From contig NWUY0304870484.1 in the NCBI GenBank assembly GCA_004151065.3, positions 1,882-27,152 on the forward strand: 25,271 nt of DNA. The letters are read 5' to 3'. This stretch comes from Larix sibirica (lineage: Eukaryota; Streptophyta; Pinopsida; Pinales; Pinaceae). Below, one piece after another: positions 1 through 10,184 of this stretch; positions within the stretch are counted from its first letter, which is position 1, and each line of letters opens with the position of its first letter. The position numbers and the translations under genes are program-made. The notes beneath the pieces were generated by a model. The model was not told where the DNA came from. It did not search any database and saw only the letters and a list, made by a program, of their open reading frames with translations.

Positions 1-217
1 CACTGCGTACATACATCATTTTCTAAGGAAAGACTAATACCTAGGTAAGTAATAATTGATAAGGAATACATAATCGATATTGTTAAGCGTAGTTGTATTA
101 TGCCGAATGATAGGTGAGGAGGCTTGCCGACTTAGGAGTGTTGTGTAACAGGTGGAGTGATTAGAGTAGGAAACACTTCAATAAAGCAAGTAGGCTTCAT
201 AAAGTAAATAGCAAAGG

Positions 218-505
218 TCAAAGTGCCTAGCAACTAAGGATTCCAGAAGCAGCAGTATCAGAATTTCCAGCATAACCAGTTTCACCAACAATAGAATAAG
301 TAACAATCCCAGCAGTTGGAGTTCCAGCCTTCCCATCAGCACTAGTTTTATCAGCCGCAGTTGAAGTAGCTTTCTTATTAGCCCAATCAATCCTTGTGAG
401 TGCAGGTCGTGGTGAAAGCGAGTGTCTAGTGATAGTTTGTATTATTTGTATCCCTATTTAAAGAAAACTCTACAAAAGGACAACGGTACATGGAGAGAAA
501 ATTAG
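218..505 (-). repeat. Triplet-phased Ala/Thr/Gly-rich array, copy 1
   Basis: Read on the minus strand, one frame runs about 95 codons between two TGA codons and is dominated by GCT, ACT, GGT, TCT and GAT codons. It reads as Ala/Thr/Gly/Ser-rich peptide (for example AGTPTAGIVTYSIVGETG) after a less repetitive leader containing PALTRIDWANKK. TAA and TAG interrupt it about three times. The same composition and phase recur at 6150-6340, 10185-10826, 17827-18207 and 19506-20135. I do not recognise a protein family. It may be a decayed triplet minisatellite or a relic of a low-complexity protein. The phase and composition are seen directly; common origin of the copies is inferred. Confidence 0.5.
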
Positions 506-574
506 TCATTTCATTCATAAAAGGACAAGACATAGAGAGAGATTAGCCTTACTTTGTTCGACAAGAGTGAAACC
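468..574 (-). repeat. Inverted outlier of the 42/64-bp tandem array
   Basis: On the minus strand this stretch reads CTTGTCCTTTTATGAATGAA followed by ATGACTAATTTTCTCTCCATG. It matches the units of the array at 23752-24118, which lies on the plus strand. A second partial unit begins with GTTGTCCTTTTGTAGAG, and the GTCGAACAAAG piece resembles the extra segment of the long unit there. So roughly two degenerate units are present in inverted orientation, about 23 kb from the main array. Confidence 0.65.
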
Positions 575-1385
575 TTATTGATCTCCCAGCGTCTGATTCT
601 TTGCGGCTCGTCTCTCGTTCTCGTACTTATAAGAGCGAATTAATGTCCTTCGCTCCTTAACTAACTCTCGGATTCAGGCGCTCAGGCCCAAGGCGTGGGG
701 ATAATTACTAATTCATTGAGTTACCTATCGAACAAAATTGAGTTCTTGTCACTTTGCTAAAAGCCTTCCTATTGCATGGGTTGAAGTAGTACTTGGTTCA
801 GTCTACAGAATGAAGTGAAGTTGAAAGTCAAGTAGTTGTTGGATTTTTGTAACTGCCCTTTGGATTCACTACAGCCAGGCGATCTTGGAAGGACTTACTT
901 GGTACGGCACTTAGACGTTTGCTATTACAAATATGTTGTTGCTTCATACCCAATTCCCCCTATTTCAATTAGTTGTAAGTAATAGGGTGGAGAACATGGG
1001 TGGCTTAGATACCTCTATGGGGAGTGATAGAGATTCAAGTAGAAAGAAAGCTAAGCATCGACATCAAAACCTGGATCTCCTAAGACTCCTGGGCTCGCCT
1101 ACCAGAGATTACCAGCCTTGACTGCATCGACACGCATCGACTATTTATTGGATTGGCTCTTGGATTTAGTGCATGAACTGAAACCTGGCATTGAACCTTG
1201 GCATGGAATACCGACATGGATTGCATCCACACCTGCTGCGACTAGCGGCTCCCGTCAATGATAAGCTCTGTGAGGTGGAAAGGCCAAGGGAAGAGTTGAA
1301 AGGGTAGAGAACATGGGGAGATAAATCTTCGCTGGGTATTGAGATTGGATCATATTGGGACATTAGATGGGGACTCGGGAGATGA
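575..1385. other. No recognisable gene
   Basis: Short frames exist on both strands (at most about 65 codons) but none has domain character or a recognisable motif. The stretch is mixed in composition and richer in GC towards 1100-1300. No tRNA-like cloverleaf or rRNA segment was seen. Confidence 0.5.
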
Positions 1386-1390
1386 TAAGT

Positions 1391-1552
1391 GAACGAAGGG
1401 GGTGTGCTATTGTGAATGAGGGGGACGAAAACGGGTATGATCGGTACTAACGATGGTAATGAAGGGGCCGAAAGATTGTGAATGAAGGGGACGTGTGATT
1501 GGGTCAGTTGAAACTCGTCTCCCGGAAGATGAATCAGTGGGAACTCATCTCC
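1391..1552. repeat. Degenerate minisatellite with GAATGARGGGG core
   Basis: Variants of GAATGAGGGGGACG occur at about 1391, 1413, 1457 and 1479, the clearest pair being ATTGTGAATGAGGGGGACG at 1409 and ATTGTGAATGAAGGGGACG at 1475. They are followed by a second short direct repeat, AACTCGTCTCC at 1512 and AACTCATCTCC at 1542 (30 bp apart). Purine-rich strand asymmetry is obvious over 1385-1500. Confidence 0.6.
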
Positions 1553-1648
1553 GCAGAATACTCATCATCCGTTGCTAGAATCCAATTGAATCACCTCGCC
1601 CTCCTACCTCTAAGAGTTACTTAATGTCCCTCGAATTTATGAAATCAT

Positions 1649-1852
1649 CTATCCCGGAGACACACCTCCCACTAGTCGACCAATAACCCACAATATATCC
1701 AAATGACTCCGTACAATATAAGATGTGATAATAGCACCGTACCACAGCTCCTCCAAAGCTCCATATTCAACGCACATCCTAACCAAAGGAATAAAGCGCT
1801 CTCCTTCCATACAAGATAATAATATCGAAGTGTCCCGGATAGCAACAACAGC
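1649..1852 (-). other. Unassigned 67-codon open frame
   Basis: Between a TGA at 1855-1853 and a TAG at 1651-1649 one minus-strand frame is open for 67 codons. It includes the segments IPLVRMCVEYGALEELWYGA and SHLDILWVIGRL and so mixes charged and hydrophobic residues like real protein. It lies downstream of the minus-strand Gag relic in that relic's direction, but shows no aspartic-protease DTG/DSG motif, so I cannot assign it to the same element. A hydrophobic frame overlapping it in another phase (1911-1672) looks like a shadow. It could be a chance frame. Confidence 0.25.
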
Positions 1853-2005
1853 TCAGGTACTAACCCACAGCATAATAATATATCCCGCATAAACATAGAA
1901 TCACCATCCATCCAAACACCGCTGCTGCCCTGCCCTTCCTCAACTCCGGTATCCCTCCTCCCTTGTATTTGATCACTTCATTTCATATGACCCCTCTATT
2001 CTATT

Positions 2006-2590
2006 CTATCTTTTGCTCTCGCCTGAACTGGAAACTAGTTTTGTAACACTACTGGCTGAGTAGCCACAGGGGATTCCGGGGATTTTTCCCCCTATCTTGC
2101 GGGAGGATTGGTATTGATAGCAGCCCCTGCAGCAGCCGATGGACCTTGGGTAAACGAGGGTAGTGCTGGATATAATGCCCGTATTGACCACAAATGGTGC
2201 AAGCTTGGTTCGTACGAAGTTGAGGGTTCTTACCTTGCTTAGGATGATTATTTGGATCCTAATTTTGGTTTGCGGCATTATGATTGTCCCCAGCATAAGC
2301 AGGCTTATTAGGAGGATTGCCCCCTACATGTTAATTCTGGTTTTGAACCTTATTATTTCACTTTTTATTCTTCTTAGTGTTCCGTATTTTTCTTGTTGGG
2401 CGCAGCTTGCTGAACAAAGACTTGGCCTTGTAAGGGAGGATTAGGTTGAACCATGTTGGCTTGAGCCGGAGGTAACTGAGTCCGTGGTGCTAGAGCTACT
2501 GGCAGATGGCCAGGAAATGGATAATAAGGGTTTTTATGAGGCCCGCCATATCGCCAAATTTGCACCTCCGGTGAAAGTGGAAACACCCGT
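2006..2590 (-). pseudogene. Ty3/gypsy-type Gag relic with damaged zinc knuckle
   Basis: Gag of LTR retrotransposons packages element RNA, and its C-terminal CCHC zinc knuckle binds nucleic acid. On the minus strand, 2586-2374 encodes a Pro/Gln-rich open segment (PPAQANMVQPNPPLQG). After a frame change, an Asn/Pro/Gln-rich stretch leads into CTICGQYGHYIQHY followed by PRLPKV at about 2201-2140. The spacing is that of C-x2-C-x4-H-x4-C, with Tyr in place of the last Cys (codon TAC instead of TGC). The Cys-Pro-x-Leu-Pro-type tail is typical of plant gypsy Gag. In-frame stops and the frame change show it is dead. No protease, reverse transcriptase or LTR could be read next to it. A second knuckle lies back to back at 2640-2918. 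Confidence 0.75.
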
Positions 2591-2639
2591 TGCTTAGCCT
2601 AAACCAAATAAGATAATATAGCTGGGGGCAAGGCCAATA

Positions 2640-2918
2640 ATGATGGGGGCACTAGTGTTTTCCTGGGCCGGCTATGGCCACTTCAACCACCGCACCACTA
2701 GGATTGTCCCTCCTTGTGCTCTTTGCGACCTACCCAACCACGCTACCAATAAGTGCCCGAAGCTCCCAGAATTAAGGGACTGGCTTCATCCCCAAGAAAA
2801 AGAGATCAAACAAAATTGTTATGGTGCCCATAGTCTAAATCCCATTGGGTTTACTACTCTTATAATATATATAGACCACATTCCAAGTAGCAGTATTAGA
2901 TTCACTGGTGACCTATAA
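2640..2918 (+). pseudogene. Gag zinc-knuckle relic on plus strand
   Basis: A 92-codon frame contains a perfect CCHC knuckle, CALCDLPNHATNKC at 2715-2756 (C-x2-C-x4-H-x4-C), directly followed by PKLPELRDWLHPQEKE. This is the same layout as plant Ty3/gypsy Gag proteins, where the knuckle is followed by Pro-x-Leu-Pro-Glu. The residues before the knuckle (GYGHFNHRTTRIVPP) are a plausible Gag linker. After about residue 65 the frame loses Gag character. A normal Gag is several hundred residues, so only a fragment remains. It points away from the minus-strand Gag relic ending near 2590, and the two knuckles differ in sequence, so they probably come from different elements or diverged copies. Confidence 0.7.
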
Positions 2919-2999
2919 CATAGGGAATAAAGGGGAAGCGATTACACTGCCTACTTAATGGGGTTGAATCACTCTGCATAACCTCGTACATATATCTTA

Positions 3000-5760
3000 G
3001 GTAGATATGGTGATAAGCTTAACCTCAATCTCACATAGTAGGATAAGGCTTTGGTTCCACTATTCACTCAGATTATACGCATATCTAAGCTTATGGAATT
3101 ACGTGCCTGTAGATTGACCTGATATCACATATATATTATGTTCATAGTAAAACACGTAGATCTCTACTAATATAGTGACATAGACTAAGCTGCCTTTGAT
3201 ACGTAGCAACTATGTCGATTTACCTTAGTCACCGGCCAATCTCATACTTGTACGGAATCAATTAGGCATGTAATGGGAATACTACATCCTTTCCATAATA
3301 TATGACTAGCTTCTCCACTTGGTTAGCTTATTCCAACTACAACATGGAAGATTGGTCCCTCTTTTGGAAGGTGGTAATCCAATCCCTATCAGAGATAGGT
3401 ACCTCTTAGTATAAACTATGGAAAGCCAAATCATAGTTATATCAATACTCGAAAGGGTATGAGTATGGGAATATAAGCAAATAGACATGACACACATAGG
3501 GAATGGGCTATAAAAGGTGAACAAACTACCTATAGCTTGAGTTAATAGTGGAAAGCAATGACCCTATCTAAGCTTAGTGTAAATGGAAGTCAAGTGTTTC
3601 ATCATAATTAGATGGAGTGCTTACTATTACAGGCGTAATTACGGTCTATGATGCTAAGGTAATCAAGCTTGATTATGGTTACATCATTAACCTTTATATC
3701 TCATTGCCATTCTTGGTTTGGGTGTAAAGTATAGGCTACTACTTTAAGTAAGAGCTTTATTGCCATATGTTGCTATATATGAATAACCAACCACCCTGTA
3801 TCGTAGTATGTATCCTGCCTTTCCTTATTCATATGGTATTCTCCATATTCAGCGGTAAATAAGCTTACAACTACTTGGGTAGGGCTATTTTGGTATAACT
3901 AATCCCATTGAATATAAGAGAGCTTTATTATACTCTACCTATACTTGCAAGCTTTTCCCTAATTAAGTGTAGTAGTTAACCAATGAGATTTACAATTGAA
4001 TAAGGAAACTGGACTACATCTTATATTATAAATGGCAGTACTTGTATCAAATAAATCATCATTACTTATGTGATTACTTGGAACAGTAAACCAAACATAA
4101 TACTAAAATAAAACATAGTACAAAGAGCTCATATTACCTCAAATGATCAAACATATGGGAATAGTACAGTACATTGAATAATAACATATGACTATAAGCT
4201 TTACACTGATCAGAGCTTATGAATAGTGGAAACCAATGACCTCAATTGATTCACTCTAACTAATAACTTACTTCACCATAACCTTGTAAGCTTCATGTGT
4301 TCAATGGGAATAAGACATGGATTGGATCTTACGTATTATGTGTAATTAATAGCATGTTATAAGCTTATCTTATGGTTATAATAGAGCTTATCATATTCAA
4401 GCTTTAATGAAGAGCTAATAGCTTTTAAATCATAGTAACTAGTGTAGTTCCATATTAGCTAATTGTTATACCATAATAAACAAAGTTCTATAGTAATCAT
4501 TGTACTAGAGATAGGGTTTTAGTATTACTTATACATAAGCAGTCTGAATTACTATCACATAATACCAGATAGGTTATGTAGTGTTTACTTATGTGATTAT
4601 CGTGTTCTGTGTGAGGCTTTGTTTCCATTGCTTGTTCATAGAAGCTGGTGTTAAGCTTTCCATTACTCCAAGCTTCCAACATGATTACGGTGTTTCCATA
4701 TTGAGTGCTTATGTGTAATCTCCCTTATTAAGATTAAGGTCATAAGAGTTACCCTAATAGTCAGCTTGCTTGTAATCAGAGTTAAGTAACACACCAACTT
4801 TATTAGGGTTATTCAGTAGAATGGTTTGATTCCAGTCATATTAATACTAATATAAACAAGTAGTAACCGGTTGATGCCGTACTTTCCATATGATATAACA
4901 TGCTCTATATTTGGCTTTATTACTGTAATTAAGCTCATATCACTCTATTACAACACGTGTAACTAAAGCTTATAGAAACAACCATATTACGACACAGCTT
5001 GCTATCAGGTTACAGGATAGAACGAACACCATTTGATTGCTATCATTTACTCAGTGCAATTACTACAACTATTTTATTAGGTTAATGCTTGATACCACTA
5101 GTAATACTGGTAAAGCTATGGGCGCTTAGAATACAAGCCTTTTAACACAGTATTCAATGTAACACGTAACGGATAGGGTAATATCCATAATGAAACAAAG
5201 GATATCAGTCTCTACATGTATGGTATAACTATGGTTCATATTATATTGTCACACATTACTTATGAGTAGTATGAGACCTATTATGAACACTAACTAAGCA
5301 TGTTGTAATTTCAGCTAATTCCATGGGAATGATACTCTTAGTTCTAATAACCTCTTGCTTTATTAGATAGAGCTAGTACATATATTAAAGCAAACGTAAT
5401 CAATGAAGAGTGGTATAATCACAGTAAACACATAACCAATCATTATGGAACAGTGATTACTCATATTACTAAGATCATGTATGGAGAAAGCAATGTGTTT
5501 CATAGAGATCATCTTACTAGTATAGCTAATCATATCAGAATAACACATATCCATAAGAGTTATAGTACGGGCTATGTCACTAATTCTAGATAGGTAACAA
5601 TGGTTACAAGCCTATTCAAGCTTACATGGTTAGAATCCATGACCTTAACTATTCCCATAGATAACACGTGGTTAACAAATCCAATACAAACGATAAACAA
5701 GCTTAAGTGTTCTTAAGCTAGTAATAGTGAATGAAGGATCTGTGTAGGAAAGAGATTATG
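3000..5760. repeat. AAGCTT-rich degenerate repeat block
   Basis: This 2.76-kb block has no gene and a striking vocabulary. By hand count AAGCTT occurs 15 times (3015, 3087, 3570, 3665, 3861, 3949, 4196, 4288, 4361, 4399, 4653, 4670, 4966, 5618, 5699), where composition predicts about one. Many lie in the palindrome-like context TAAGCTTA. Other recurrent words are TATGGTTA, GAGCTTA, CATATG and GTAATA. I saw no run of five or more A or T despite about 64 percent A+T. Spacing of the sites is irregular, so any original tandem period is lost. Short frames on both strands have no protein character. Confidence 0.7.
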
Positions 5761-5854
5761 AGTTAAGTAGTATAAGAGTTGTAGTTGGTAAGTGTAGTAA
5801 ATATATTAGAAGTATAGTCTAAGTATGGATTCCTTGTTCCTTGGCTTTTATTTG

Positions 5855-5909
5855 TTGGTTGAGGTTGGTTGAGGAACGAAGTATCAACCGAACCTTTCTT
5901 CGTTCGGTT
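5855..5909. repeat. 10-bp tandem plus two competing hairpins
   Basis: TTGGTTGAGG is repeated exactly at 5855-5864 and 5865-5874. It runs into two possible 8-bp stems with overlapping right arms. GAACGAAG (5874-5881) can pair with CTTCGTTC (5898-5905), and AACCGAAC (5886-5893) can pair with GTTCGGTT (5902-5909). Only one can form at a time. No T-run follows, so a bacterial-type terminator is not suggested. Confidence 0.6.
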
Positions 5910-6149
5910 TAGGTGAACTTAATAAAGAACTTGTTTAGTACTAGGAGTTTCTTATTTGAGATAGATCGAACAACTACAGAACAACTAAAGGCTTATAGAT
6001 CTAGATATAGAGGGAAAGAAGAGCTTCTTGAGAGCTGATCCAAAGAGTATAGGGTTGTTGGGTTTGTTGGGCAGGTATGGGCTAAACTAAAGGTAGATAG
6101 AACAAGGAATAGTTTTCATTATATGTCTAATAGATATATAATCTAAAAT

Positions 6150-6340
6150 ATATAGTATTTTTTTTTATAGAGTCCTACTGCTTTATAATTGATTGAAGCA
6201 CCACTCCCTGTACCCAGCTTAAGTAGGAGCATCCTAACCAGTAACAGATATAGATCCATCCCTATAAGCACCGTAAGTAGATTAAGTAGTGATTGATCGA
6301 GGAGCAGCAGTCTAAGCATAGGTATAAGTCTCACCCTTAG
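6150..6340 (-). repeat. Triplet-phased Ala/Thr/Gly/Tyr array, copy 2
   Basis: On the minus strand one frame reads Thr/Tyr/Ala/Gly/Ser-rich peptide from T-ending codons (segments TYTYA, STYGAYRDGSISVTG and DAPT). It is interrupted by two TAG and two TAA codons but no TGA. It matches copies at 218-505, 10185-10826, 17827-18207 and 19506-20135 in codon choice and phase. A run of eight T lies just outside at about 6160. Likely a decayed repeat rather than a working gene. Confidence 0.45.
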
Positions 6341-6655
6341 TAGATCGAGAGGGATAAGGGAAGGTTAGTAAGGGTCATGTTCCTATGCTCTGATATGTAT
6401 TGCTTTATAGAGTTCCTAAGACTAAGATTGATGGGTGTAGGACACGACGACCTTTTCTCGCTTGAGTAGCTATATAAAATATACCAGCGGTGATATCTAG
6501 ACTAAGTCCTGATGGCAGACTATCAACGAGAGATATAACCCCAGTTGAGTCTTTAAGGCACTATGGGATTGATGACAATATTAAGCACTATTAGAGTTTA
6601 TAAGGACACAGAACTCATATGATTATAGATAAAGATGATAGAGCTATAGGGTCAA

Positions 6656-6922
6656 GTGATATCACTAAAAGATCAGGTAGCCGTCTTTATAGCATCTAGA
6701 TCAAGGAATTTATGTAGCATACATTCTCATGTGACTAGCATTAGGAAACAAGTTTTATTACAAGCTGAGAAGCTTCTAGCACTTCCTCTTCCTACACTAT
6801 TAGGTATAGATACTAAGGCACAAAGTTTAGTGCAGGATGAGGAGGGGATTAAAGAGATATATAATTCAAGTCATTTTGTACCATGGATACATCTAGCCTT
6901 TTCAATATGGATAAGTAGCTAA
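6656..6922 (+). other. Unassigned 88-codon frame (GTG start)
   Basis: An open frame begins at a GTG and ends with TAA. Its residues look protein-like: a charged N-terminal half (SLKDQVAVFIASRSRN), a helical middle (LLQAEKLLALPLPTLLG) and an acidic stretch (VQDEEGIKEIYNSS). A TAG lies three codons upstream of the GTG, with an ATG seven codons above it, so the start may have been lost. I recognise no family, and no ribosome-binding context is expected in plant mitochondria. It may be a fragment of a decayed gene or a chance frame. Confidence 0.25.
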
Positions 6923-7010
6923 TTTTTATAGTATTACGCGTGGAAGGAAATGACTATCCGAATAATGATTAGGCATGGTATGAAATAACTGCTGGCGATA
7001 TATTCCTTGA

Positions 7011-7139
7011 TTTACAGCTTAGAGGTATTCCTTGCTAGGTTCATCGCATAGAGAAAGAGAGGTTCATTGGAAATCTAGGTTCATTGATAGGCAGCCTAGG
7101 ATTTACAGCCTAGAGATTCATCAAGGCATAGAAAGAGAT
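7011..7139. repeat. Degenerate direct duplication
   Basis: TTTACAGCTTAGAG at 7011 and TTTACAGCCTAGAG at 7102 are each followed by GTTCATC or ATTCATC, then by GCATAGAGAAAGAGA (7046) or GCATAGAAAGAGA (7126). AGGTTCATTG also occurs twice in between. The unit is about 90 bp with indels. Confidence 0.6.
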
Positions 7140-7234
7140 AGATTATTAGATAGGGAGGGATAGGACCTTTTCCTTACCCGGACTGCCTTTTCATGTGATA
7201 GCTTACATCACCGGACTTATCTATGACTAATTAG

Positions 7235-7258
7235 AATTGCTAAGACAATTGCTAAGAC
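7235..7258. repeat. 12-bp tandem repeat
   Basis: AATTGCTAAGAC is present twice without a gap and is followed by further TAAGA/CTAAGAC words up to about 7280. Confidence 0.75.
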
Positions 7259-7279
7259 TAAGAATACTAATAAACTAAG

Positions 7280-8960
7280 ACTTATTCACTACGCTAGATA
7301 CTAAGAGGAAGTCAGACATATACGCATGGATATAACTACTACCCGAATTATGATGGATGGAACAAATAACTTGGGATCAATGAACTCATTCAGATAGCCA
7401 TTAATTACTATCGAGATCACTACATGAAAATTACCATGACGGAGGAGGATCGTGATGGGACTTACCTTTTCAGATTTTATAGAGCTTGGACCTCTCCACC
7501 CATGTTAATCCACCAAGCTTCGGCCTCAGGCAATCCCAACAGGAATAAGGACCACTAACTCATTGAACAGGCCCACGCAGCATGAGTTGCCACGATTTGC
7601 CGCCAACCATCATGAAATGAAATTACCTCGTCTCCACCGACCTAGTCTTTTTGGGTCCACCCACCTAGTCTTATCTCCTTACATGGGCAGGGATCGATCC
7701 CCTTTACCACCCGGGTAAGCTGATCTACACGGTGCTTTCGAAAGTGGTGGGCCCCTTTTTTTCTTGATTTTATAGCTGGTTCCTCTATTGCCGGAAGCTC
7801 GCTCATAGCTCATAGAGAGGTTTAGAGCTCCAGCGAGAGAATAGCTCATAAGCGCTGGTGAGAGGTTCAGAGCTTTATTAATTCTTTCTGTTATCCCTTC
7901 TACCTCAGTTTAGGGGAGGCTCGCCCAAGCTGCAATGAAGACTAATTAAGATCTTTATTTAGTTACTTGTCCTTGCCCAGACAGACCAAAGCAGCCCGAA
8001 GACCAAAGGAGATATTAGTTGCTTTATAAAACATATTTATCAAGTTGCTTGTCTCAGTCCCAGGCTCAACCATAGCGCATAGGGACTCGTAGCCCACCTA
8101 ATAAACTAGCCCAACATCTAAGAAGATATGACCACCACCTAATAAGATATGGATTATGGACTGCCCAGAGCTTTATGAATTACAGGAGCTCTCTCAATTA
8201 CAATTACTGTCTAGATAAATAGCAGCAACAGAGAAGAGGCTATGTATAAACGTTCCATCTATGAATTCTAAACTTAGTAGAAGATACTATGAATTCTCTC
8301 TCAACAACGTTCACTGCTGGCCTCATTATCTATGAATTGTAAAGGTGAGCAACTTATACTTAGCCGGGTTCACAACTTAGTATGAGCGGAGGAGATGGAT
8401 GTTTATATTTACATTACATTACATTGTGGGAGCAGGGGGGGAGGAACAACCCTCAATATAGGGGTGGCTCAAGCAGCCTCCTTCGGGTCAGCTTGGGAAT
8501 TACGTCCCTGTCCTTTCCCTAAAGAAATCTGAGAGGAGCTACATTATTAACTTTCCATATTTACTCTTACCACCGAGAGATAACTACATTAACTATTACC
8601 ACCGAGTACAACCAAGATATTGACTTAGAAATAACTATAAAAATAACATTCAAATGTCATGAGTGTCACGTATTATAAGCATCTTTACATAGTTTAGCTT
8701 GTCTGGCTCCTATGTATTGATGTGAAGTGAAGAACTCGCGGATACCTCAACGATATACGTTTCTCAATTTACACCCAACCAAACTAACTGCAAGCAAGTG
8801 AGAAGTGAGTGGCGATTCGATATGGATTTCTTCTTCAGTTTTACTAGTTCAGTCAGTAGTTCAGCCAGTCTCTCTATATACAATGCTAGCAACAACTCAC
8901 TGGATCAGGGATAGACTAAATAATATCTTCATTTACTTGATGGTGGGCGGTGGGTCTTTT
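7280..8960. other. No recognisable gene; GC-richer mixed sequence
   Basis: No frame with protein character was found. Small features are a GATCGATC palindrome near 7691, a direct repeat of CTCATAG/CAGCG/GAGAG words around 7795-7870, (ACATT)3 near 8410 and a run of seven G near 8440. I see no RNA gene. Confidence 0.45.
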
Positions 8961-9990
8961 GAGCAATGAAAAAGAGTATTATACTACGTTGATAGTAGTT
9001 CTTTTTATTTCTTGTGATCTTTAGAGTGATCAATCATGTTCTTGAGTAGTAGTCATCCTTGGATCGTTGTTCGGATTAGATACCTATTAGATTAGACCCT
9101 TTATCAAACGGTTGGAGGGTCCGAATCAAGCGAGCAATAAAACAATGATCAATTATACCTTTACACCTCTTGTGTTCTGGGTTCATTTGAGATCAGTGCT
9201 CACTCAATAACCACTAACGAGAAAGGAATTCGAGTGTGCTCAAACATTGATCGATTATAAATGGAACGGGGGTGAATGACCTATCCCGAATCGGTTGCTC
9301 TTGAGAGTGATTGCTCTTGAGAATGATTGCTCTTGAGTGCTCACTCAAACAGATCTTTCTTTCTCTACAACGATCAATCATCTCTTTGTCGTTATCGATG
9401 GATTTATTATAATTCCTTTATTGGGTAAGACCCCAAAGACCTTACCTTCTAATCCCCCTTCTGCCCAACGATTTGGTTTTGGAAGGGCAGGTTAGCGACC
9501 AAAGGCCAGACAACGAAGGAGTATACATTGTAAGGTTGAGCAGAAGTTCGACCTAATGAGCTTAATGAGGAGCAAGGGAATGAAACTGAACTTATAAAAA
9601 CAACATTCTATGACCACATATAGATATCCTTTACAAAGCAAGTGTGTTAAAAGCCCAGTTCCTTTTCTAACACATATTAAGCTGAGTCAAGAAGAGTGGG
9701 TTCAGAAGGTCAACCTTCCTGTGCTCACTACACATTCGAGGTCTAAAGGGAGGGAATTACCTTATTGATAGCTCGATTAACGCTTTGGTCAACACATAGA
9801 AACTACCTTCTGTGAACCTGATTGAGTGAGCACTTTATTTACTCTTGATGAGAGTGTTAGTGATTGTTGATTAAGCAATTAACACTATATAGAGAGAAGA
9901 GATGTAAAAACATCTATATTACTCATACTTCTTGAGCTCAAGAGTGATCATAAATCACTAAAAATCTCACTTGATTAAACGCACTCAATC
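8960..9990. repeat. GAGTGATCA / CTCACTCAA word-rich block with 16-bp tandem
   Basis: The core is three head-to-tail 16-bp units starting at 9295, 9311 and 9327 (TTGCTCTTGAGAGTGA, then TTGCTCTTGAGAATGA, then TTGCTCTTGAG plus a diverged tail). Around it, CTCACTCAA, its inverse TTGAGTGAG-like forms, GATCAAT and CTTGAG recur on both strands from about 9020 to 9960. No gene seen. Confidence 0.6.
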
Positions 9991-10184
9991 TCTTTATATA
10001 TTTTTATAGGTTGAAAAGGGTTTTCGAGCTCATCTTAGAATGTGGAAAGAGAGAAAGACTCTTTTCAACTTCTCCATTTTCACCAGGTAAACCCTTGTTA
10101 CTGGTGGTTTAACAACGGGATCTGCTATTTAATATGATTAATATGGGGTAGCTTTAGATACGAATGATCCACATATGGATATGG

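Noticed and set aside
178-390. Leu-rich 70-codon ATG frame on the minus strand
   Set aside because: It is the shifted shadow of the Ala/Thr/Gly triplet array, where GCTACT read one base on gives Leu/Tyr codons.
5886-5909. Rho-independent terminator
   Set aside because: The stem has no following T-run and the setting is not bacterial.
7690-7750. tRNA or SINE-like piece: GATCGATCC fits a B-box and TAGATCAGC a worn A-box on the minus strand
   Set aside because: GATCGATC is a palindrome that fits the B-box on either strand by itself, no acceptor stem or anticodon arm could be paired, and the A-to-B spacing is short.
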